DNA from: Companilactobacillus huachuanensis
GTDB lineage: Bacteria; Bacillota; Bacilli; Lactobacillales; Lactobacillaceae
Direction: 5' to 3'
NCBI RefSeq assembly: GCF_005404815.1
Contig: NZ_BJDF01000007.1
Location: forward strand, 1 to 64,000
Length of the DNA: 64,000 nt
Shown here: positions 40,606 to 49,029 of the stretch, in pieces
Layout of the letters: every line of letters starts with the position of its first letter
Numbering within the stretch: position 1 is the first letter of the stretch
Notes under the pieces: model-generated
Databases searched by the model: none
The model's input: the letters and a program-made list of their open reading frames with translations, nothing else
What the model was told of the DNA's origin: nothing
Program-made: the position numbers and the translations under genes

Positions 40606-41130
40606 TTTTTTTAAAGAATCATTCATAAAAGCGGCTACCTCTTTGGAATAGCCGTTTTTTAATGTCCAAGTAATAGCAGTCAGGGCATTAATTGCATAGA
40701 TATCGGTTAGAAAATCTATAGGTAAATTTGATGGTAATTTTTCTATTAAATCCAGACTCGCATTTTTTAAAATTTGTTGGATCTGAGTAGCCAGGTCGTT
40801 AGTAGTTGATTTGAGGTCTAATAATGTGAGAAAGGTTTGGCGTTGATCGAATAATTCTTTGTATAAATAAATGAGCAGTGAATCATCATTTAGTTGTGTG
40901 TTTCTTCTATTAATAAGTTCTTGAAATTTTTGACTAAGATCTGTGATCATTTGATTCAATAATTCGTATTTATCGTCGTAGTGGTGATAAAAGGTACTTC
41001 GTCCAATTAGGGATTGTTGACAAAGGTCATTAACAGTAATTTTTTCGAAAGTTTGGGTTTGCAATAAATCAATCAAAGTTATTTGAAGTAACTCATTGGT
41101 TTTTTGATATCTCAGATCTTTTTTAGTCAT
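40594..41130 (-). CDS. TetR/AcrR family transcriptional regulator
   Basis: A 178-residue regulator. Helix-turn-helix residues about 25-50 read TVNDLCQQSLIGRSTFYHHYDDKYELL. The C-terminal part resembles the TetR_C_8-type domain of DhaS-like regulators. ATG follows AAAGGAG. It ends convergently over the MBL gene by 12 bases. The target is unknown; a palindrome TGGTAACTACCA upstream of its own start is a candidate operator. Confidence 0.88.
   Translation of the reverse strand: MTKKDLRYQKTNELLQITLIDLLQTQTFEKITVNDLCQQSLIGRSTFYHHYDDKYELLNQMITDLSQKFQELINRRNTQLNDDSLLIYLYKELFDQRQTFLTLLDLKSTTNDLATQIQQILKNASLDLIEKLPSNLPIDFLTDIYAINALTAITWTLKNGYSKEVAAFMNDSLKKLIL
40629..40661 (+). terminator. Terminator of the MBL gene inside the TetR coding region
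   Basis: CGGCTA (40632-40637) and TAGCCG (40649-40654) followed by six T. It lies within the 3' coding part of the convergent TetR gene, so the same bases encode the regulator's C-terminus and end the lactonase transcript. Confidence 0.7.
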
Positions 41131-41187
41131 TTTGACTCCTTTAAGAAATTTTAAGATTTTTTTTAACTAAAAATGGACTATACAAAT

Positions 41188-41199
41188 TGGTAACTACCA
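41188..41199. promoter_or_regulatory. Candidate autoregulatory operator of the TetR gene
   Basis: TGGTAACTACCA has 5-bp inverted arms. It lies 58 bases before the TetR start and just upstream of a TATAGT-like -10 on the same strand, in the usual place for autorepression. Confidence 0.4.
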
Positions 41200-41755
41200 G
41201 TTTCAGTAAATAGTGATTTATTCGACAGTATATTTCTCAAACAAAAAATCCTCGTAAACATAAGTAACAAGCTGTTACATATATGTAACATGTGAAATAA
41301 ATCTAACATAAATATATCATCTTTTTAAAGTAAATTGAAAATGTTGATATGATGGGGACTAGACCGGCTTTTAAATGAAAACGATGAAAAATAATGATAA
41401 CTTTCAAACATCACAAAGGGTCAATAATTAAAGGAAAAACAGTTCATTTTGCTTTGACTAAATAATACCTATTTTTCAAACATATTGATATGGAAGCTAC
41501 TATAGAGGAACCAGAAATCTGAAAAATGAATTAAAATATTTATCTTAAAAGTTTATATTTGTTTTAATTTGGTTCTTTTTGTTAAAAGAGGTGTTTTTTT
41601 TCTGAAAAAATGATATTATGTAAGGGTTCACATGAAGGGTGAGCTCTATTAAAGCGGTTTATTTAGAAATTATTCTATTTTTATTGTCAGTATTGACCTG
41701 AAATGGGTGGTCAAAGTAAGCGCTTTAATGACATAAAAATAAAGGAGGATTAAAC
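41200..41755. other. Long non-coding region upstream of the mannose PTS operon
   Basis: No gene is supportable in this AT-rich stretch. Two sites resemble cre: TTAAAGCGGTTTATT (41649-41663) and AAGTAAGCGCTTTAA (41714-41728), each with about two mismatches. The second lies 27 bases before the manL start. A TATTAT -10 candidate occurs near 41612, and GTTCAC/GTGAGC arms near 41626-41643. I looked for a sigma-54 -24/-12 element (GG-N10-GC), expected for many mannose operons, and did not find a convincing one. Confidence 0.4.
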
Positions 41756-42730
41756 ATGGTTGGAATTGTTATTGCAAGCCATGGTGACTTTGCCGATGGC
41801 ATCAAGATGTCAGGTTCAATGATTTTCGGTGAACAAAAAGATGTTCAGTCCGTTACATTGCAACCTAGCATGGGTCCTGATGACCTAAAGGCAAAATTGG
41901 AAGAAGCTGTTTCTTCTCTAGAAGACCAAGAACAAGTATTGTTCCTAGTTGATTTATGGGGTGGAACACCATTTAACCAAGTAAATGGTTTGTTCGAGGC
42001 ACATAAGGACAAGTGGGCTATTGTTGCTGGACTTAACTTGCCTATGCTGATTGAAGCATATGCTTCACGTCTATCGATGAACTCAGCACACGAAATTGCT
42101 GCTCATATTATTGAAACAGCAAAAGATGGTGTGAAGGTTCGTCCAGAATCACTACAACCAAAGGAAGCTCCTAAGGCTGCTGCACCAAAACAAGGACCTG
42201 TAGGTGGTCAACCAGGACCAATGAAATATGTATTGGCTCGTGTTGATTCACGTTTATTGCATGGTCAAGTCGCTACTGCATGGAGTAAGTCAACAAATCC
42301 TACTCGTATCATTGTTGTTTCAGATAATGTTGCTAAGGATGATTTGCGTAAACAATTGATTATGCAAGCTGCACCAGTTGGTGTTCATGCTCACGTTGTC
42401 CCAATCGACCAAATGATCAAGATTGCAAAAGATGACAAGCACTTTGGTGCTGAACGTGCACTATTGCTCTTCGAAACACCACAAGATGTTAAGAAGGCAA
42501 TTGACGGGGGAGTTCCATTGACAACAATTAATGTTGGTTCAATGGCTCATTCAGTTGGTAAAGTTCAACCAAACAAAGTTTTGGCTTTTGATCAAAACGA
42601 TATCGATACTTATAAGGCTATGGAAAAAGAAGGCATCAAGTTTGATGTTCGTAAAGTTCCTACAGACTCAGAAGATGATCTCGATAACATTATGAAAAAA
42701 GCTCAAGCAGAATTGAACAAAGAAAATTAA
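41756..42730 (+). CDS. manL: Mannose-family PTS IIAB component
   Basis: A 324-residue soluble two-domain phosphocarrier. The IIA domain (residues 1-135) has the phospho-His in VIASHGDFADG at residue 9. An Ala/Pro-rich linker (KEAPKAAAPKQGP) leads to the IIB domain with the phospho-His in DSRLLHGQVATAW near residue 172. It passes phosphate from HPr to the incoming sugar, usually mannose or glucose, and can also regulate. First gene of manL-M-N-O; SD AAAGGAGG. Confidence 0.96.
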   Translation: MVGIVIASHGDFADGIKMSGSMIFGEQKDVQSVTLQPSMGPDDLKAKLEEAVSSLEDQEQVLFLVDLWGGTPFNQVNGLFEAHKDKWAIVAGLNLPMLIEAYASRLSMNSAHEIAAHIIETAKDGVKVRPESLQPKEAPKAAAPKQGPVGGQPGPMKYVLARVDSRLLHGQVATAWSKSTNPTRIIVVSDNVAKDDLRKQLIMQAAPVGVHAHVVPIDQMIKIAKDDKHFGAERALLLFETPQDVKKAIDGGVPLTTINVGSMAHSVGKVQPNKVLAFDQNDIDTYKAMEKEGIKFDVRKVPTDSEDDLDNIMKKAQAELNKEN

Positions 42731-42776
42731 TTTTATTCACACATATATGTAAGAAATAACACGGAGGATTATAATC

Positions 42777-43592
42777 ATGCAATTGAATGCTATTCAAATG
42801 ATTTTAGTCGTTATTGTATCTTTCTTAGCTGGTATGGAAGGTATTTTGGATGAATTCCATTTTCACCAACCAGTTATCGCTTGTACATTAATCGGCTTAG
42901 TTACAGGTCAATTATTACCTTGTCTTATCTTAGGTGGTTCATTACAAATGATCGCCTTAGGTTGGTCAAATATCGGTGCTGCCGTTGCACCTGATGCTGC
43001 TTTGGCAGCTGTTGCTTCAGCTATTATTCTTGTTCTTGGTGGTAAAGGTAAGGCCGGTGTTGGTTCAGCTATTGCTATTGCTGTTCCTTTGGCTGTTGCC
43101 GGATTACTACTAACAATTTTGGCACGTACATTAGCAACTGGTATTGTCCACATCATGGATAGAGCTGCCGAAGAAGGTAGTTTTGGAAAGATTGAAATGT
43201 GGCAATATATCGCTATTGCAATGCAAGGTATCCGTATTGCTATCCCTGCTGCATTGATCTTAGCAATTGGTGCTGGTCCCGTTAAGGAACTATTGAATGC
43301 TATGCCTGCTTGGTTGTCAGATGGTTTGTCAATCGGTGGTGGTATGGTTGTTGCTGTTGGTTACGCTATGGTTATCAATATGATGGCTACTAGAGAAGTA
43401 TGGCCATTCTTCGCAATTGGTTTCGTACTTGCTACAGTTACACAATTAACACTTATCGGTCTTGGTGCTATCGGTATTTCTATTGCCTTAATCTACTTGA
43501 AATTATCTAAATCAGGTGGTAATGGTGGCAACGGTGATGGAGGAAACTCTAACACTGGTGACCCAGTCGGCGATATAATAGATAACTACTAA
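42777..43592 (+). CDS. manM: Mannose-family PTS IIC component
   Basis: A 271-residue membrane protein with the family patterns GMEGILDEFHFHQPVIACTLIGLVTG and GGSLQMIALGWSNIGAAVAPDAALA. With IID it forms the sugar channel. The C-terminus carries a glycine/asparagine-rich tail (GGNGGNGDGGNSNTGD) that is polar and flexible. ManM and ManN are also the receptor for class IIa bacteriocins in related bacteria. Confidence 0.95.
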   Translation: MQLNAIQMILVVIVSFLAGMEGILDEFHFHQPVIACTLIGLVTGQLLPCLILGGSLQMIALGWSNIGAAVAPDAALAAVASAIILVLGGKGKAGVGSAIAIAVPLAVAGLLLTILARTLATGIVHIMDRAAEEGSFGKIEMWQYIAIAMQGIRIAIPAALILAIGAGPVKELLNAMPAWLSDGLSIGGGMVVAVGYAMVINMMATREVWPFFAIGFVLATVTQLTLIGLGAIGISIALIYLKLSKSGGNGGNGDGGNSNTGDPVGDIIDNY

Positions 43593-43611
43593 GAGGGAGG
43601 AACACACAAAC

Positions 43612-44523
43612 ATGGCAGATCAAGTAAAGATTTCTAAAAAAGATAGAATTTCCGTTTGGTGGCGTTCAACATTCCTTCAAGGTTCATGGAATTACGAACG
43701 TATGCAAAATGGTGGCTGGACTTATTCATTGATTCCAGTACTAAAAAGATTATATAAGACAAAAGAAGACCGTGCTGCAGCTTTGAAGCGTCACATGGAA
43801 TTCTTCAACTGTCACCCATACCTAGCTTCACCTATTCTTGGTGTTACTATGGCTTTGGAAGAAGAACGTGCTAATGGTGCACCTATTGATGATGTAACTA
43901 TTCAAGGTGTTAAAGTTGGTATGATGGGTCCTTTGGCTGGTATTGGTGATCCTGTGTTCTGGTTCACTGTTAAGCCAATCATTGGTGCTCTAGCTGCTTC
44001 ACTTGCTATGACAGGTAACATTATGGGACCTATCATTTACTTCGTAGCATGGAATGCCATTCGTATGGCCTTCATGTGGTACACACAAGAACTTGGCTAC
44101 AAAGCTGGTTCAAAGATTACAGATGACCTATCTGGTGGTATTCTACAAGATATCACAAAGGGTGCTTCAATTCTGGGTATGTTCATCTTGGGTTCATTGA
44201 TCAACCGTTGGGTTGTTGTTAAGTTCACACCAACAGTTTCATCAGTTAAACTTGATAAAGGTGCCTTTATCGACTGGTCACATATTCCAGCTGGTGCACA
44301 AGGAATCAAGGAAGCCTTGATTCAACAACAAGCGGGTCTATCATTGACTACTAATAAAGTAACAACATTGCAAGATAACTTGGATCAATTGATCCCTGGT
44401 TTAGCAGCATTGCTACTAACATTGTTCTGTATGTGGTTACTAAAGAAGAAAGTTTCTCCAATTGTTATTATTCTTGGATTGTTCGTTGTCGGTGTTGTAC
44501 TACACGTACTTCACATTATGTAA
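43612..44523 (+). CDS. manN: Mannose-family PTS IID component
   Basis: A 303-residue membrane partner of IIC. Typical segments are STFLQGSWNYERMQNGGW at the N-terminus, FFNCHPYLASPILGVTMALEEERANG and KVGMMGPLAGIGDPVFWFT. One membrane region is predicted in the middle and others near the C-terminus. It follows manM by 19 bases with GGGAGG before ATG. Confidence 0.96.
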   Translation: MADQVKISKKDRISVWWRSTFLQGSWNYERMQNGGWTYSLIPVLKRLYKTKEDRAAALKRHMEFFNCHPYLASPILGVTMALEEERANGAPIDDVTIQGVKVGMMGPLAGIGDPVFWFTVKPIIGALAASLAMTGNIMGPIIYFVAWNAIRMAFMWYTQELGYKAGSKITDDLSGGILQDITKGASILGMFILGSLINRWVVVKFTPTVSSVKLDKGAFIDWSHIPAGAQGIKEALIQQQAGLSLTTNKVTTLQDNLDQLIPGLAALLLTLFCMWLLKKKVSPIVIILGLFVVGVVLHVLHIM

Positions 44524-44545
44524 TTATTCGAAACTTTCACTTATG

Positions 44546-44579
44546 GGGTGGACTCAAAAGAGTTCCGCCTCTTTTTTGA
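44546..44579 (+). terminator. Hairpin between manN and manO
   Basis: GGTGGACTC-AAAA-GAGTTCCGCC followed by TCTTTTTT. It probably ends most man transcripts, with manO reached by readthrough or its own promoter (TATAAT-like at 44597). Confidence 0.72.
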
Positions 44580-44634
44580 TAGTAAATAAAGACGTATAAT
44601 ACTTTTATAAATAGAGATAAAGGGGTTAGTTTAA

Positions 44635-45027
44635 ATGGTTCAATCATTAAATACGAAGTCGGATTTGGTCATGAATGCAACTTCTCACTTAGGAATGGCA
44701 GATTACGGTAAGATCATGGTTGGAGACAAAGGTTTCGAATTTTATGATGACCGTGATGCTAGTAACTATATCCAAATTCCTTGGACTGAAGTTCGTTTGG
44801 TGATCGTGTCAATTATTTTCGGTGGTAAGTGGATTCCTCGTTTTGCGATCGAAACAAAGAAGAATGGGACGTTCTCATTTTCAGCAAGAGATCCTAAGAA
44901 AGTTTTGCGAGCTATCCGAGTTTATATTAAACCGGACCATATCGTACGTTCACTCGGATTCTTCCAGGTTGTAAAGCGTGCCTTTACTAGAAATCCTAAT
45001 AAGAAATCTAAAAAGTCTAAAAAGTAA
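44635..45027 (+). CDS. manO: DUF956 family protein, ManO-type
   Basis: A 130-residue protein that commonly follows mannose PTS operons in Lactobacillales (DUF956, ManO). It begins with a short amphipathic stretch, then KGFEFYDDRDASNYIQIPWTEVRLVIVS and FAIETKKNGTFSFSARDPKKVLRAI, which look like a PH-like beta fold. The C-terminus is Lys-rich (KKSKKSKK). Its function is not established; a regulatory role on the mannose PTS has been proposed for the family. An intergenic repeat begins five bases after the stop. Confidence 0.88.
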   Translation: MVQSLNTKSDLVMNATSHLGMADYGKIMVGDKGFEFYDDRDASNYIQIPWTEVRLVIVSIIFGGKWIPRFAIETKKNGTFSFSARDPKKVLRAIRVYIKPDHIVRSLGFFQVVKRAFTRNPNKKSKKSKK

Positions 45028-45031
45028 ATTG

Positions 45032-45510
45032 TTTAAAGGTTGAAAGTTTAGTTAAGTAGTGCCGTTTCCAGAGCTGAGAGTATTCAATTGCTGCGCGGAA
45101 CGGCCCGAGCCAAAGTACGGTCTCGAACGAGGCTGCTGAAAAACTAAATTAGAGAAATTTAATCCACCATTTTCGTTTTATTTGAAGCACCATTTTGGGT
45201 AATTCCACCCACTTTTGTACTCAATAATAACTGTTTTATGGGAATTGATTTTTTTAAATTAAAAATTCAGGAGTTTTTCAGCAGCCTCGTCTCGAACCTC
45301 GATTGAAGCCTCGCAAAACCCGCGAGTTTTCAACACGCCCGGTGGTGTAAGAGCTAAAGCTCTAACGCCACTTTCGATGCAAATGAATACTCTCAGCTCT
45401 TCCAACTAGTTTATTTTTTTAATGGCAGGGATAATAAAGACTTTTGATTATTTAAATAAATTACATTTGGAGTTATAACAGGAGTTGTTTTTCACTTGGA
45501 AAATTTTCAG
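45032..45510 (+). repeat. Intergenic repeat, long copy split by a MITE, after manO
   Basis: The left end TTAAAGGTTGAAAG and right end CTTGGAAAATTTTCAG are diverged. Inner arms are complete, with GATGCAAATGAATACTC on the right. Hairpin 1 is intact (CTCGC/GCGAG). Hairpin 2 uses GAGCT/AGCTC where other copies have ATTGC/GCAAT. A 160-bp MITE splits the copy at GTCTCGAAC, duplicating those 9 bases. Without MITE and duplication the unit is about 310 bp. Confidence 0.9.
45129..45288 (+). mobile_element. 160-bp MITE, copy 2 (inside an intergenic repeat)
   Basis: This is identical in length to the element at 100-259 and in the opposite orientation. Terminal inverted repeats are GAGGCTGCTGAAAAACT at both ends. 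A perfect 9-bp duplication GTCTCGAAC flanks it (45120-45128 and 45289-45297). Removing the element plus one duplicate restores the uninterrupted repeat sequence seen at other loci, which proves the insertion. Confidence 0.92.
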
Positions 45511-45737
45511 GGGAAAAATGACTTCTTTTTTATTTGCGTTTTTTTTGTATTATTGTTAACTATCGTAAACTGTCTTGAAATATTTCATACTTTTGGTGGT
45601 AGTAGGATATCTTCAGAATTGAAAATATTAGATTTCTCGAATAAGACATTTAGGATATTTGAGGACTTTATTTTTTGCAAAATGGTCGTTATGTATTATT
45701 TTTAGAGTACTCATAGAGCAAAAATAAGGTGATTTAA
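45511..45737. other. Non-coding gap before the 177-residue membrane protein gene
   Basis: The sequence around 45480-45530 (AGGAGTTGTTTTTC with GAAAAATGACTTCT, then TTTTTT) can form a terminator that uses the repeat's right end. A weak 69-codon TTG-initiated frame at 45496-45705 overlaps it but has no ribosome site and is probably not a gene. Confidence 0.4.
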
Positions 45738-46271
45738 ATGGAAAAAGAATTGAGCTTTGCTAAAAAAATCAATTTTGAACCATTATTGATCAGTATCTTT
45801 TTTGGAATAATTTTGGCGACTATTTTCTATTCGATATTTCCAATGTATCCGCTCATTGGAATTGTAATGGGTTTGTTGGGATTTGCGTTTGATAGTTTGC
45901 TGATTTATCCGAAGTATCTGACCAAGTATTATGGTTATTGGAAAGTCGATGATCACGGGATTCGCTACTATGACTATGGAACCTGGAATAAGAAGGTTCA
46001 AGCAATTTTTTCGCCATCATCAGGTAGGGTTGTTGATGTGCCATATTCGTCTATTAAGGCCTTTGTGGTCGTTGATGGTCAATCTATCATGAATACGCAA
46101 TCTTCACTTGGAGGAGCGTTAAACAAGCCTTTAACACGAAAGATTCATTATCTGATTATTCAAACGAATCAACGAAATGTTAAATTGAGCTTTGCCTGGA
46201 ATTCTTCTGGCATTCCGACCACACCTACCGATATTAAAAATGTTGTTGAATTAATTAATTCAAAAATATAA
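45738..46271 (+). CDS. Unknown membrane protein, family A (intact paralogue)
   Basis: A 177-residue protein. A short cytosolic start (MEKELSFAKKINFEP) precedes two membrane segments (about residues 20-65). The soluble C-terminal part contains YYGYWKVDDHGIRYYDYGTWNKKVQAIF. That region resembles a bacterial PH-like fold and could bind a membrane or partner. It has a paralogue at 54428-54945 that carries a frameshift. I do not recognise the family. SD AAGGTG before ATG. Confidence 0.75.
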   Translation: MEKELSFAKKINFEPLLISIFFGIILATIFYSIFPMYPLIGIVMGLLGFAFDSLLIYPKYLTKYYGYWKVDDHGIRYYDYGTWNKKVQAIFSPSSGRVVDVPYSSIKAFVVVDGQSIMNTQSSLGGALNKPLTRKIHYLIIQTNQRNVKLSFAWNSSGIPTTPTDIKNVVELINSKI

Positions 46272-46319
46272 TTCATAAATTTAGGAATGAATTCTTTGGA
46301 ATTTGTTTCTTTTTTTTAG
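46272..46319. other. Intergenic stretch after family A gene
   Basis: Short AT-rich sequence with no signal before the hairpin at 46320. The rest of the gap to 46764 contains a candidate small RNA locus and a repeat remnant, listed separately. Confidence 0.3.
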
Positions 46320-46347
46320 CAAAAAAGCCCATATCATGGGCTTTTAA
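46320..46347. terminator. Hairpin AAAAGCCCAT-ATC-ATGGGCTTTT
   Basis: A compact perfect stem flanked by A and T runs. It can end the family A gene (rightward) and a candidate small RNA (leftward). Confidence 0.85.
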
Positions 46348-46437
46348 CAAACAAATAAATTATGTGAAATACAATTTGAAGGGTAAACTCGGTAAAAGAG
46401 GATCATGCGTGTTATTTACTAAATTCGTATCTCAACA
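46320..46437 (-). ncRNA. Candidate small RNA (about 118 nt)
   Basis: On the minus strand, TTGACA (46468-46473), a 17-base spacer and AGTATT (46445-46450) form a good promoter. It is followed by about 118 bases ending in the GCCCAT/ATGGGC terminator. Within lies only a 20-codon frame starting ATGATCCTC without a ribosome site. A promoter and terminator this close around no real gene suggest a small RNA. It could instead be the residue of a deleted gene. Confidence 0.4.
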
Positions 46438-46643
46438 GTAAAAGAATACTTTATCGAACGCGTTTCATGTCAAGAAAATATTTATAAATATTTTTAAAAA
46501 TACTTAATCAAAAAATACGTTTTCATTAAAGCTAAATGTTCAAATTGGCTTTGATGAAAACGTATCATTCGATATACTTTAACTAGCAAAGACAGTTAAA
46601 TGAATCTAATTCTTTGTTAACAAAGTAGTTTATTTAGTATTTT

Positions 46644-46709
46644 CAGCTGAGCAGGTTATTCTTGTTCAGCTCTGGAAATGGCATACTTAACTAAACTTTC
46701 AACATTTAG
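46644..46709 (-). repeat. Intergenic repeat, remnant, reverse orientation
   Basis: On the minus strand: outer end CTAAATGTTGAAAG, then GTATGCCATTTCCAGAGCTG. The core has collapsed to a short AGCTGA/TCAGCT palindrome and the right tail is missing. It lies just upstream of the CPBP protease gene. Confidence 0.75.
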
Positions 46710-46764
46710 ATAGAAAAGGTATTGTTTAATAGGAAAACGTATAGCGTTAGGAAAAGGAGCTTTT

Positions 46765-47508
46765 ATGAATTTATTAAAAAATAATATTACCAAAATTATC
46801 ATTGCTAGTTTGATTTTTCCATTCGTTATGACTATCATGGGATTTTTGGTTACTAACAAATCTTCCACGAGTATTCTGCAAGCAATCGGTGATCTAGCAG
46901 TATTTTTGGTGGCCTATCTGTTGAACGCTAAATATTTTCGACAGAAGATTCATTGGTTCAATAGTCATAAAGCCAGTGCTCAGTTAGCAACAGCTGTACC
47001 AGCTATAATTATTGTTGCTCTTTTGGATTCGCCGATGTTGGCTGTGCCTGATTTTAAAGTTAAGTTTGAAGTTATCATTATTTGTTTGTTAGTTGGGTTG
47101 GCCGAGGAATACATTTTTCGAGGAGTATTGATTGGATTATTCTTAAAATTAACGCATAATAACGCCTTGGGTGCGGTGATTGGTTCCAGTATTATGTTTG
47201 GATTGATTCATATGATGAACTTAAAAGCGTTGCCTATTGGATACGTTTCAGCTCAAGTAATTTTTGCGGCCGCAATTGGAATTCTTTTTGGGACGATTTA
47301 TATTAAAACACATAATTTGAGTATTGTGATTGCTTTGCATGCTTTACGCGATATGTTTCCAATGTTTTCAGACAAGATGGTTGCACAAATGAGTCATACG
47401 ACATTTTCAATGGCTTCACTATATGTAACGGTCGTATTTTTATTGATTGCATTGTTCATCGCTAATATTCAATTACGAGACTATACGGTAAAAGAAGCTG
47501 AGGAATAA
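46765..47508 (+). CDS. CPBP-family intramembrane metalloprotease
   Basis: A 247-residue polytopic protein of the CAAX-protease/bacteriocin-processing family. Motif 1 is GLAEEYIFRGVLIG (EExxxR) near residue 110 and motif 2 is FGLIHMMN (HxxxN-like) near 147. A third His occurs in IALHALRDMF. About seven membrane segments. In lactic acid bacteria such enzymes are linked to bacteriocin immunity or surface protein maturation; no bacteriocin genes adjoin here. SD AAAAGGAG before ATG. Confidence 0.88.
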   Translation: MNLLKNNITKIIIASLIFPFVMTIMGFLVTNKSSTSILQAIGDLAVFLVAYLLNAKYFRQKIHWFNSHKASAQLATAVPAIIIVALLDSPMLAVPDFKVKFEVIIICLLVGLAEEYIFRGVLIGLFLKLTHNNALGAVIGSSIMFGLIHMMNLKALPIGYVSAQVIFAAAIGILFGTIYIKTHNLSIVIALHALRDMFPMFSDKMVAQMSHTTFSMASLYVTVVFLLIALFIANIQLRDYTVKEAEE

Positions 47509-47520
47509 GTATTAAAACTA

Positions 47521-47586
47521 AAAAAAATAAGTTGTATCACACCTAATTTATTGGATTCCTTAAGTGTGATACAACTTATTTTTTTG
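47521..47586. terminator. Bidirectional terminator between CPBP and DUF5067-like genes
   Basis: AATAAGTTGTATCACAC...GTGTGATACAACTTATT, a perfect 17-bp stem between A and T runs. Confidence 0.92.
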
Positions 47587-47633
47587 TGATTTCAATAACT
47601 GAAGATCGAAAGGTGAAAAAGTGATACAAATAT

Positions 47634-48371
47634 TTAATCGAGTTTCAAAGGTTGTGTACTATCGAGCCAATCATTAGTTTGAATATTCTTAAAGTACATT
47701 GTGACTTCTGAGGTCGTGCTGTTAACTTTAACTAAAAGTGCACCATCAAAATTCTTTCCTGCTTGAACTTGACCATTGTTACTACTATTAATAATAGCTG
47801 CATTGTCGCCTGTAGCAGTTGTAGCAGATAATTGTTTACCATCTTGTTTCAACATAATGGCATTGTTTTGAACTTGTTGAGGTACTTCATTATTGTTAGT
47901 TTTATTGGTGTAATTATATTTGACCATCAAAGCAGCATCACCATTGGCATCTTTAATTAACTTAACTTCATTTGAAATTTTGAATGTATACCAATCAGTA
48001 TCGTAAGTTAAATCACTGTAAGTTCCTGGATTTTTTATTTGTGGAGCTGTTTGTTTTTGCTCAGGTTGTTTTTCAACCTTTTGGGCGGGCTGTTCTTTAG
48101 TAACCTTTTGAGCCGCGTTCTTTTTGGCCTTTTTGGTTGTCTTTTTTTTAGTGGATTTTTTAGATGTGACCTTTTCAACCTTGTGAGAAGATTGCGTAGA
48201 ATTAGTATTATTGGAACTATTGATCTTCCAAAAAGTGAATATACCAATTACTATAATAATGACCAGAATAAGTGGAATGATAAAAGACTTTTTCTTATAA
48301 AATGGCGATCTTTTCCGACGGAGTGCTTCACGAGTCATGCGAGATCTACTATTGCCGTTTTGCCTTTTCAT
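47634..48371 (-). CDS. Membrane-anchored DUF5067-like protein
   Basis: A 245-residue protein. Basic N-terminal cytosolic tail, one membrane anchor (FIIPLILVIIIVIGIFTFW, residues about 30-48), then a long Lys/Thr/Gln-rich extracellular linker (residues about 60-110). The C-terminal domain YTFKISNEVKLIKDANGDAA...GALLVKV resembles DUF5067, an immunoglobulin-like fold. It is probably wall- or membrane-associated. Start at 48371 with GGGGAG; an upstream frame to 48407 has no site. Confidence 0.78.
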   Translation of the reverse strand: MKRQNGNSRSRMTREALRRKRSPFYKKKSFIIPLILVIIIVIGIFTFWKINSSNNTNSTQSSHKVEKVTSKKSTKKKTTKKAKKNAAQKVTKEQPAQKVEKQPEQKQTAPQIKNPGTYSDLTYDTDWYTFKISNEVKLIKDANGDAALMVKYNYTNKTNNNEVPQQVQNNAIMLKQDGKQLSATTATGDNAAIINSSNNGQVQAGKNFDGALLVKVNSTTSEVTMYFKNIQTNDWLDSTQPLKLD

Positions 48372-48566
48372 AATGTTACTCCCCTGCAAATAATTCGTTA
48401 AGACCATAATATCATAATTAGTTAGTCGAAATTAATTAACTAAAAAATGCTTAGTTTTTCTTTAAAAAAGAAATTTCAAATTACGGTGTTGAACTGACTT
48501 TAAAAAAGTGGTATAAATATCTGGTCGAAGTTAATGAGATAGTTATTTTTTGTAGAAGGGGGTCCA

Positions 48567-48779
48567 ATGATGTTGTTTTTTGGTAATCATGGCGATTATG
48601 AAGTTACTTGTAATTTCTTTAGCAAGGAAGGCCAAACAATTGCTAAGAAGCGCATTTGTCACAACGTTTCTAAGAAAGAAGCCCGTGACGGTATGAGAGA
48701 TTATGTAACGAACAGATTCTCTGATATCATTGATGTAGCTCATCCCATTAAAGTTGTTGCTAAGCTAACAGCTAAATAA
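48567..48779 (+). CDS. Small hypothetical protein, 70 residues
   Basis: MMLFFGNHGDYEVTCNFF is the start; the protein is basic with Lys-rich ends and Cys residues at positions about 15 and 32. ATG follows AGAAGGGGG. It ends in front of a terminator and appears monocistronic. No family recognised. The strong SD and terminator support a real gene; an opposite-strand frame is a shadow. Confidence 0.6.
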   Translation: MMLFFGNHGDYEVTCNFFSKEGQTIAKKRICHNVSKKEARDGMRDYVTNRFSDIIDVAHPIKVVAKLTAK

Positions 48780-48804
48780 AGGATAAAAATATATCGTTGG
48801 AAAA

Positions 48805-48838
48805 GGATGAAACTTTTTAGTTTCAGTCTTTTTTTTTG
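48805..48838 (+). terminator. Terminator after the 70-residue protein gene
   Basis: GATGAAACT-TTTT-AGTTTCAGTC followed by nine T. Confidence 0.85.
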
Positions 48839-48846
48839 ACCTTAAC

Positions 48847-48990
48847 TTAAGGTTGAAAGAAGTATGCTCTTTCCAATCTTAAATTGTTAAGAATTTAGGC
48901 GGTAGGTTCGAGAAGTGTTGAATCAATTATTTAATCGGTTATCAATTATAAGTGGATTGAGAATTTCTTGAATCTGGAGACGGCACATTT
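48847..48990. repeat. Diverged relative of the intergenic repeat upstream of the CDF gene
   Basis: The left part CTTAAGGTTGAAAGAAGTATG, then TTTCCAATC, matches the repeat's left end. The right part ATCTGGAGACGGCAC mirrors it in reverse, so the unit is bounded by two left-type ends. The core is largely unrelated and without clear hairpins. A second unit of the same kind precedes dut (63238-63360). Confidence 0.5.
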
Positions 48991-49029
48991 GTAGAAATAT
49001 TGGTATGATAGACACGAGGTGGCGATGTT

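Noticed and set aside
41131-41755. Sigma-54 promoter for the mannose PTS operon
   Set aside because: No GG-N10-GC element of acceptable quality was found. The closest stretch (TTGGTTCTTTTTGTTA) has the wrong spacing.
45496-45705. 69-codon TTG-initiated frame after the manO repeat
   Set aside because: No ribosome site; it starts inside the repeat's right end, overlaps a terminator-like hairpin and has low-complexity hydrophobic sequence.
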